This document shows positions 56,252 through 64,000 of a stretch of 64,000 nt of DNA, piece after piece. The first letter of the stretch is position 1. Every line of letters begins with the position of its first letter. A model generated the notes under the pieces. The model searched no databases. It had not been told where the DNA came from and saw only the letters and a program-made list of their open reading frames with translations. The position numbers and the translations under genes were made by a program. The DNA lies in the NCBI RefSeq assembly GCF_016808095.1, contig NC_068979.1, positions 21,597,444 to 21,661,443 on the forward strand, in the 5' to 3' direction. Origin of the DNA: Vigna angularis (taxonomy: Eukaryota; Streptophyta; Magnoliopsida; Fabales; Fabaceae).

Positions 56252-56807
56252 TTAGCGAAAGTATTCCCGGGCTGGTTGCGGTGGTCTAAGGGAGAGCTCC
56301 GTCGAGGGAGCTCTGGTGCGGAATGTGGGAAGCATGGGTGGAGCGATTTGTCGTGTGTCCCTGTCGTCGTCGATGATGATCGGAACGGGGAACAAGTCCA
56401 GCAGCCTCGGCGCCCTCATGATCACCCAGTCGTATTCTTTCCAAAAAAAAAATAAAAAAAAAAATTGTCAATAATAAGATGAAGAGGGAAATTTTCAAAA
56501 AAAAAAAGGGGTGGAGGTGATCAGGATGCTTATCATACATGTATAGCGGCAGTTGTGAAAACTGAGTGCCAGTGGGGTCTATCTCCGCTTGCCAGCGCCT
56601 GACCCGATTGCCGTGGTTGTTAAACCAGCAGTGCACATTGTATTCGCTGACATCTGCGAAAACCCTTAGTTGAGACGCAATCTCGACGACTTGCGCTCTG
56701 CTGGGATGTGTGACCCCGTAATTGTAAATATTGGTCATCATTCTGACCTGATCGTCAGTAGGTCGCCACCGCTGACTGGTGTACCTATCCATCTCCATCT
56801 CGCTCAT
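56252..56807 (-). pseudogene. WUSCHEL-type homeobox (WOX) protein, copy 2, splice donor lost
   Basis: Paralogue of the gene at 5275. The minus-strand frame from ATG 56807 gives the same homeodomain (SQRWRPT, HPSRAQVVEI, NVHCWFNNHGNRVRR) with substitutions such as TSRLRIFGDA to ASQLRVFADV. The equivalent coding exons would be 56807-56534 and 56436-56252 (152 aa), with the intact acceptor GGAAAG and the C-terminal LLDLFPVP and TELSLRPP motifs. But the donor reads ATG/ATAAGC where copy 1 has ACG/GTAAGA, so normal splicing is unlikely. Read-through gives a 173-aa protein with a hydrophobic intron-coded stretch and no WUS-box-like motif. It lies antisense inside an Ogre/Tat element, downstream of gag. 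The conserved Gly after IF (copy 1 residue 52) is Ala here. Confidence 0.75.
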
Positions 56808-57580
56808 CTTTCCTCTCTAAGTTTTCTAAAAAAAATAAAAAAATAAAAAAAGAACAAAAACTTAACAAAAGCATAACAAAATTTTCTTTAGATTCTTTGT
56901 TCGGTGTTTTCTTTTTCGTTTTTGTGTCCTTTTAGTTTTTTGTCTGGTCAGTCTTTATTTTTTTCAGTGTCTGGTCTCGGATCTGTTTCACGGTCCTTGG
57001 AAGAGGGTCCTAAACGGATCTATGTCCTTTTGTCTTTGTCCATATTGTCCATGTCCGGTTCATACAAATTAATTCTCTTTTTAAGTTTTCTGATTTTATG
57101 GGGTACGTGGCGTTGTTCTACCCGATTGTCTCTGCCATACCTTCAAACGAAGGGAGATAAACGTCTGGTTTCCAGCCTATATACCCCTTAAGTTTAAGAC
57201 AGTTGTGTTTTTAAATGTTTTAAGTTTTTAAAATTAAAAAAAAAAAGAGGAAGAAAGAGGACTCAGAAAGAAAAGCAAAGAAGGGCAGGACGGAAATAAA
57301 AGCAGATAAATCAAAAGGAAGAATGGAAGAGCTTGCAGAAAATAAAAACATAAAGGGGAGAGGGGAAGGAAAGCAAAAATGGAAAGCGAAAGCGTAAAAA
57401 GAAAAGCAGAAGCAGAAAGCTAAAGAGTAAAGGGCAAGAACAGAAAGCGTGAAGGAAAGAAAGGCAAAGAAAGCGTAAAGGGAAAGAAAAGCAGAGAAAG
57501 GAGAGAAGGAAAGATCAGAAGAGTAGGAAAGGAAGAGGATTTAGAGCTCAGAAGACTTACCTGGAAGTGGAACACACACA
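56808..57580 (-). other. 5'-UTR intron and leader of WOX copy 2
   Basis: On the minus strand a leader ends CACTTCCAG/GTAAGTCTTC near 57562, and an intron runs to TTTTTTAG/AAAACTTAG just before the ATG. It parallels copy 1. The interior is T-rich near the acceptor and pyrimidine-rich near the donor (purine-rich on the plus strand, 57240-57540). Confidence 0.5.
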
Positions 57581-57790
57581 TAAGCTCCTCGGAAGACTCA
57601 GACGCCTTCGAAGGCACGCGGGGACAAAGGCTCCTCTCATAAATCCAGACGCTCAGAGAGAGAAGAGAGAGAAGAGAGGAAGAGTGAAGGATAGACAGAG
57701 AGTAAAATCAGAAAATTTTGCTCGACCCCGAAGGGATACCCGTTTTATTGCCGAGCAAATCCACTGTGGCTACAGTTCCGGTCGCTGCAA
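57581..57790 (-). promoter_or_regulatory. Promoter and leader of WOX copy 2
   Basis: AATAAAAC box at 57743-57750 (minus), preceded by GACCGGAACTGTAGCCACAG, the block shared with copy 1. The CT-rich leader (57660-57690) and GAGCGTCTGGAT also match copy 1. The changed TATA box suggests a weaker promoter. Confidence 0.5.
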
Positions 57791-60700
57791 ATGTCTGGTG
57801 TCGGTCTGATCTTTCTGAATTCATAAAAAAAAAAATTTGAAAATCTGAAAACGGGTAGGGTTTTGTTGGGTCGATCCGGCCCAATTCAAGACTTCTTAGA
57901 TGATCCGATTTCACAAAAAAATAATAAAACAAAAAAATCAAAAATATGATAAATGGAAAATTTTCAAAAATAATAATTGGAGTGATGTAAAATTTGAAGT
58001 GTTCAAAATTGTTTTTCATTTGCATGATAAAGGACATTTTTCAGGTTCATTGGGCCTCATTACCATGTTAGCATTCTTTAAACCCAATTCTTTCTGAAAT
58101 ATAAATTTCAGTGAAGAATTATTTTGGCAGGTTTGTAATTTCACATCACACCATTTTGTTTGTTTTTATTTCTTCTTCTACATTTTGAATAAATCTAAGA
58201 ACAAAAATATTGAAAAAGGAACAGTGCTCGAGCCCATTAGGCCCAATGGCCTTCGTGGTTTTCTCTCGAGTATACTTCTTTTGAAAATATGTCAAAAATA
58301 TTTTGTTTTCACATTTTTGCTGTTGAATGATGTTTTGTACATTTGTTCAAATTGGCTTGTGTAATTCTCTTTGCATTTGTAACAAAAATTTGAGAATGAA
58401 AGATGAACAGTTTTTGAGCCCATTAGGCCCCTTTGTCATATGAGGTTTCTCTTAAACTGGTGCATCCAAATTTCTGAAAAAATAAAAAATGCATGTCTTT
58501 GTAGATCTTGTGTTTTGAATTCAAATTTTCCTTTTCATTTGTGTGAACAAGTATTTGTGCAAAAGATAAAATTAAAGGAATTCAGATCCTTGTTTGAAGA
58601 TTTTGTCATGGTTGTAACAAGAATAGTGTTGGACTCATTGAGTCTGGTGGTGTTACAAAATTTTCTCTAGTTCAATCTTGTGAAATCTTCTCATAACAAA
58701 AAATGATTTTCTTTTAGCTTGTTCCATAAACTTTGAAAAATGCAAAAAAAAAAAATGTTTTCTTCGTCATCTTCTTGTGACAAGTTTACACGGCTCAGGT
58801 CATCTGATCCATTGGGTCAATGTACCTGGTAAGTCCAACTTCCTTCTTTGTTACTTCTCCTCAGGGCTGATCCGATCTGGATTTTCCCGTGTCAGAAAGT
58901 TGAACAAAAAAAAACATTTATTTTTCAAACGTTTTTTCTAAATCAAGTTTTCTCATATCAATTTTTGCATTGCTCACCAAGCCTAGTTTCTGCACTGGTT
59001 CCCAAGCCTTTGTTTCCATTTTTGCTCTCAAAGCCCATTTCCCATACTGGTCTGCAAAGCTCAATTCTCATGCTGACCCGCAGGACCCAGTTTCCATTGG
59101 CAAAAACAAATCCCATTTTCCATTGGCCAAGAAATCCCATTTCCCCAATGGCCAAGAAAGCCCATTTCCCATGCTGGTCTGCAAAGCTCAGTTTCCATAC
59201 TGACCCGCAAGACCCAGATTCCAAAAAAATCTCATTTTCCCCAATGGCTCACAAGGTCCAGTTTCCAGGCTGGTCCGCGAAGCCCGATTTTCAAACAAAA
59301 AAAATCTGTTTTTCAACTAGTATCATCATTTTCATTTCATTTTACTTTTCTTCATGCATAAAACCAAAAATACGTAAAAGTTGAGTCATTTTGTTTTCGA
59401 TGCAAATCATCCATTTTATGAGATTTCAAAAAAAAAATGTAATGGATGTCATAATCTCCTGTAGTCAAATGTTTGAGTCACATATTCTTAAGAGATATCT
59501 GTGTGTGCATTGCTTGAAAACATCATCCTTCAGCCTTCGCTATACCAATAGATTGGCCCAATCATGTTCTTGAGCCCAAATGATAAACATCAAGTTTTAC
59601 ACTGGGGCAGATTTTTTCGTTACCTCCACTGCTTTCATTTGGGAGATCCTGGAATCCGTTAGAAAAAAAAATTAAAAAAATGAAAAAAAGAATGAAAAAT
59701 GACTCTGTTGAGATCATTTAGTCTTTGTCTCTTAATTAATCTTTTGAAAATGAAACAACCAATATTTGAAATGATGTGTGGCCATTTTTCTTCATCCAAA
59801 AAAAAACAACAAAAAAAAAAAACAAAAATATATCCTTTGATACCCAATTTGAGCCAATAAGAAATTTCTTTTCAAAATTTTACCCAAACAAGGGTTACCA
59901 TCACGGTAGAAGTCGACTCAAATTGCAAGAGGAACACACTCAGTGATCAAATGAAGAAAATTCCTCAAAAGTGAAGTAAAAATACAAAGAATCACAAAGT
60001 GATGGCAAGCAAAGAATGAAATTTGAGAAAGGGCAAAGTAGTCAAAACAGTTTTGACGAATAACTGATACAAAGTATAGATGGTAACCCTTGTTTTTCAA
60101 AAAAAAAATACCCACAAAAATTTATTTGAGCCTTTATATCCTTTCTTTCAACACCCTTTAGCGCAAGCCACATTACCAGCCCAATAAAAGTCCACACAGA
60201 TTGAATAATGGTTGCTTAATTTTTCATAAAGTTTAATTTTCGAGACAAATCAAAATGACTAACAATGCAGTCATAAAAAAAAATGAAAAATGATGAAAAA
60301 TAAATGTCCTCGGATGAAGGGAACTCCCTTTTGATTAAGATTTTACAAAGGAAAATCAAACCGTTTGGGGCAATCTTTTCAAGCCAATCCTTTCCATATC
60401 CATCACAAATTCCTGAACACATTCAAATCCCATTCAAACTCTTCCCCCGGGTCCCAAACTTGGGGCAACTTTGTTAGTCTCAGATTTGTTCCATCTGAAC
60501 CCTTGTTGGGCCTCTCAGATTTGTCCGTACTGAAATTCATAGATCCACCCTCAAAACAGGGGCAGACACTTTGGGGTTTTGTATGATTTTGAGTCCATCT
60601 TATCATTCGTAAACTCAAAATGGGGGGCAACCTTTTGTTGAACCTCGCTTAATTGACTCATACCCAAAACCAAGGCGTGACTTTCATATGCTTCAGCCCA

Positions 60701-61820
60701 TTCAGAGTATTGAGCAACTTTGTTAAATCTCAAATTTTTTCATCTGAGTATTCAAAGCTCATACAAAGACTGGGGCATCCCTTGTTGGGCCTTGCATGAT
60801 CTTGGTTAGCCCCGAACTTCAAAGAAATCCATCACCACCAAAATTGGGGCAATTTGCAAATCCCACATGATATTCTCACTCCCCGGGTTCGTGACTTATT
60901 CCCTCACAATTCACAGATACATTTGTCCATGCAAATACTTTTAGCATGCTCCAAACTGGAGCAGCTTCTGGGTATCTACTACCTCACATGGGCCTTTGTA
61001 GCCGTTTAAGGAGTAAGAGGTTCAAGTAGCCAACCCGGTACTCTCCAAATCCTTCCAATCATCCTCCACATATTTTAACCAACCTCTGATATCAAGCATG
61101 TACACACTAGTATCTCGTCAAGAAATGCGTAGCACACAAACTTCATTTTGCACAATTGAATTTAGAATTGGACATCCATTGAAAGGAAATTGGAAGTCTA
61201 GATCGTCATAAATTTGATGATTTCAAAGGAAACAAATTGACTCTAAAAAAAATGTGTCACAGTTTCATAATCTACCCATACATCATGTACATGTTTTCAT
61301 CAACTTTGAATTTGCCTCCATGTATATTCATCAATTTTCCTTCCTTCAAAAACACAAAAAAAATGCATCAAAGTTTTCCTCTCTAATTTCAAAAATTTCA
61401 TCAAATTTTTCTTCCTTCAAAAAGACAAAAAAAATGCATCAAAGTTTTCCCCTCCATGTACATTACATCAATTTTTCTTCTTCAAAAAGACAAAAAAAAA
61501 TGCATCAAAGTTTTCCTCTCTAATTTCAAAATTTCATCAAATTTTTTCTTCTTCAAAAAGACAAAAAAATCAACATGTATCAAAGTTTTCTTCTCTAAAT
61601 TTCAAAATTTTCATCAACCAAGTTTCTCTTGCATATCAAGATTCCATATACTTGTACAAAAATGCAACACCTTGTTTCTTAATTTAAAAATTTTCAAAAA
61701 AAAAAAATCAAAAATCAAAATCAAAAATAAAAAAATTTTTCAAAATTTCAACCAATTCCAATTTTCAAATTCAAAGCAATCAAACATTTTGCTTTTTGTC
61801 ATTGGTATCTCGGCCCTCTG
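57791..61820 (+). other. Ogre/Tat-like 3' noncoding region
   Basis: No gene supported. The text is typical of the spacer downstream of pol in Tat elements: repeated AGCCCATTAGGCCC-type strings (58047, 58230, 58418), a degenerate tract with CTGGTCTGCAAAGCTCA (58974-59300), ACACTGGGGCAGATTTTTT near 59598, and recurring TTGGGGCAACTTTGTT (60461 and later). Poly-A and poly-T runs are common. Small ORFs are by-products. Confidence 0.5.
61335..61620 (+). repeat. ~65-75-bp tandem repeats upstream of the second transposon-protein ORF
   Basis: Four degenerate units with CTTCAAAAAGACAAAAAAAA, ATGCATCAAAGTTTTCCTCT and TTCAAAATTTCATCAAATTT. The units encode nothing conserved. Confidence 0.85.
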
Positions 61821-61823
61821 TAA

Positions 61824-62891
61824 CCATCAAGAAGAAGAAGAAGAAGAAGCTATGGATCGGAAAGCACACCTCTTGCACGTGGTCCAAATATTCATGGGTG
61901 GATTTCCGATGATGGAAAGCATGAAGAATATCTACAAAAGTGGAAAGAACGCAAGATTCTTCATCAAAAATTTGTAGATCTCAATTGGTTTACCACACAT
62001 CAATTTCAATTTTCTCAGCAATTGATTGAGCAAGGTGTTCAGCATCTACTGCAACTTCAAGGGAGTTACTATCCAGATTTGGTAAGAGTATTCTACTACA
62101 ATCTAAAATCCCAAAATGGTATTATTTACACTCGTGTAAAAGGGATAGATATCATTCTGGATAATGACATTTGGACAAATGTTGCTCATCTTCCCATCTT
62201 AGAAAATACCATGCATGTGCCAAATGACTTTGGTGATTTTAACAAAATTTTGGCATATCGCTCTTTCATGCGCAACCCTCAACAACATCTACCAAATAGG
62301 AGATATCTTCTTGGAGGAAATCTTAGAATGGAGGAAAGGGTTCTTCATTATCTTATTGTATGGTTGCTTTGTCCAAGAGGCTCAAACTTAGCACAATGCT
62401 TTGAAATTGATCTCATGATCATGTCTGCCATTACTCAAAATATCAAAATCAATTGGGCAGATCTCATCTCCGACACTATTGTAAGGGCAAAGAGGTATGA
62501 TAGAGGTCATCTTCCATATCCCCTCCTTATTTCCTTAATCTGTGTTTATAAAGGAGTTGATGTTACGGGAGAGAAATCTCTCACCGTCTTAAGAAATCAT
62601 GAAATTGAGGAATCAACATTGCATCAAATGGGGTTTATACGACAAGGAAATATGTTTGTCCGTGCTGAAGATGATATTGCACAAGAAGAGGAAGCATCAG
62701 CTGAAGAAGATGAAGATATTCCTCTGCCTCATCCAACAAATGTTGCTGGCCCATCCCATCCTCCACAAGAATATAGTCTAGAAAGTATATCTAGACAAAT
62801 TGAAGAAATGGCCTTTATGCAACAAAGAAGGATGGATGATATGATGACTTATCACACTTGTCAACACTCAATTAAAAAAAAATGTATATAA
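61824..62891 (+). pseudogene. Second plant-transposon-protein-domain ORF, cut by an LTR
   Basis: Open from 61824 to 62891, with native sequence up to 62859. Conserved blocks parallel the ORF at 45360: EEYLQKWKERKILHQKFVDL, GSYYPDLVRVFYYNLKSQNG, VKGIDIILDNDIWTNVAHLP, RVLHYLIVWLLCPRGSNLAQ, HLPYPLLISLICVYKGVDVT, then an acidic tail (EEEASAEEDEDIPLP). No ATG lies in frame upstream of the domain; the nearest, 61852, is in another frame, so there is a frameshift or an unseen intron. The frame ends in LTR sequence starting TGTCAACACTC at 62860. Role unknown; such domains occur in DNA transposons and as extra ORFs of Tat elements. Confidence 0.65.
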
Positions 62892-64000
62892 AAAGAAAAA
62901 AAATAAAATAAAAAAAAGGGATGAAAACGTTCGTCCAAACAAATACCGTTCGTCCTTCCCCACTGTTGCTGAGGCCGCTCGTCCAAACAGTGACCGTTCG
63001 GTTCTCCCCACTGTTGCTGAAACCGTTCGTCCTTCCCCACTGTTACTGAAAACGTTCGTCCAAACAAATACCGTTCGTCCTTCCCCACTGTTGCTGTGGC
63101 CGCTCGTCCAAACAGTGACCGTTCGGTTCTCCCCACTGTTGCTGAAACCGTTCGTCCTTCCCCATTGTTACTGTGGCCGCTCGTCCAAACAGTGACCGTT
63201 CTGTTCTCCCCACTGTTGCTGAAACTGTTCGTCCTTCCCCATTGTTACTGTGGCCGCTCGTCCACACAGTGACCGTTCGTCCTCACCCACTGTTTCTGCG
63301 ACCGTTCGCCCAGAAGCGACTGCTTGAGCGTTCGGTCTTTCACTATTCGGCCGTTCGGCCATGTGTTAATTTGGGACGTTCGTCCTCTGTTTCGAACCGC
63401 TCGTCCTCGCCTTTATGCGAACGTTCGTCCTCTGTTTCCAACCGTTCATTTTATGCCTATTGCGAACATTCGTCCTCATCTTAAAGCGTTCGTCTTTTAG
63501 GTGGTTCGTCCTTTACACTGTTCAACCGTTCGACATTTCGTTTCCTCTGGACGTTCGTCATCAACCATTCGGCCTGACAAGGTTACATTTCGGTCAGTGC
63601 TTGTGAGCGTTCGGTCTGTACTATTTGAACGTTCGTTCTTAATGTGTTTTTGTTCTCAGTTTAGCGAACGTCCAAGCCGAGCGTTCGGTCTGTTTGAGAT
63701 GTCGAGCGTTCGGGTAGTGATTGTGAGCATTCGGTTTTCGTTGGTTGACCTTGTCAAAGTTCGTTCTTTGTTACTGTTTGCGTTCGGCCTGTATCAGATT
63801 GTTTTACCTCGTGAGCGTTTGGTTTGAGCGTTCGTTCATTTAATATGAACGGACGTTTGTTTTCTGTTTGACCGAGCGTCCAAATAGTTGGTGGCTACAT
63901 TTTAAAATTGGTCTAAGCTTTCCACCAAGGATTCCCACCTCCAGCTGCCACTGTTCGCCATTAACGGTCTGACAAAGCATCCACAGTATGGGTTTCTGGC
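62860..64000 (+). mobile_element. Ogre/Tat-type LTR, 5' part, runs off the window
   Basis: Starts TGTCAACACTCAATT and matches 46252-47260 closely, through ACGTTCGTCCAAACAAATAC to GGACGTTTGTTTTCTGTTTG and CAAAGCATCCACAGTATGGG. Differences: about 60 bp missing after the first 15 bases, and a gain of ~120-bp units in the GTTCGTCC block (63000-63260). No polypurine tract precedes it, so it may be an independent insertion rather than the 3' partner of the LTR at 46252. Confidence 0.85.

Noticed and set aside
58848..59384. 178-aa plus-strand ORF in the Ogre 3' spacer
   Set aside because: It translates a degenerate short repeat, has no domain, and the minus strand is open over the same tract.
46252..64000. 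One complete Ogre element with 5' LTR at 46252 and 3' LTR at 62860
   Set aside because: No polypurine tract precedes 62860, the transposon-protein ORF is cut there in mid-frame, pol is missing, and the right end lies outside the window, so the pairing cannot be shown.

Overview
This window is repeat-dominated plant nuclear DNA. Intron-bearing genes, Ty1/copia and Ty3/gypsy elements, an Ogre/Tat-type element with its characteristic primer-binding site, a Ulp1-bearing DNA transposon and long satellite arrays all point to a higher plant. The Ogre/Tat and chromovirus mix and the TAATCGATTAC-type motifs make a papilionoid legume likely, but that is inference. I see no ordinary single-copy host gene, no rRNA or tRNA and no CRISPR array. 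Almost everything is mobile elements nested in each other.

Layout. 1-615: copia pol fragment (minus). 616-2233: unassigned, LTR-like. 2234-8687: small arrays of a ~281-bp repeat in both orientations, split by a 3.9-kb segment (2580-6511) that carries a compact two-exon WUSCHEL-type homeobox (WOX) gene. 8688-11585: chromovirus-type solo LTR with TSD GTTTA. 11586-20090: a DNA transposon with a 12-exon DUF1985/Ulp1 protease gene. It is invaded by a foldback Mutator-like element (12079-12703, 9-bp TSD) and by an Ogre-type solo LTR (13450-17192, TSD CTTAG). 20090-42451: a large array of the ~281-bp repeat with higher-order structure, interrupted by a very young chromovirus (20660-25805, identical 311-bp LTRs, TSD GAGAG). 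42452-45118: truncated chromovirus 3' end (minus). 45360-46251: a plant-transposon-protein ORF cut by an Ogre/Tat 5' LTR (46252-51382). 51385-61820: Ogre primer-binding site, decayed ORF1 and gag, no pol, and a second WOX gene in antisense. 61824-62859: a second plant-transposon-protein ORF, cut by another Ogre-type LTR that runs off the window.

Three points stand out. (1) Two paralogous WOX genes, each with its own TATA-like box, 5'-UTR intron and coding intron, sit inside mobile DNA; the better-placed one lies antisense inside an Ogre/Tat element. That orientation would let an intron-containing gene survive retrotransposition. Copy 1 looks intact (154 aa); copy 2 has lost its splice donor. 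(2) The satellite flanks the Ulp1 transposon in inverted orientation and its edge monomers merge into the terminal repeats, so the array seems to have grown from transposon ends. Most monomers carry a 14-bp-arm hairpin; 734-bp and 4236-bp higher-order periods are visible. (3) A CpG-rich ACGTTCG(T/G)YC motif is massively repeated in LTRs of two unrelated Ty3/gypsy lineages and, as AACGAGCGCTCG, in the foldback element.

Limits: all family assignments are by eye from translated motifs; no database search was run. Exon models are from splice consensus and frame continuity, without transcript evidence.
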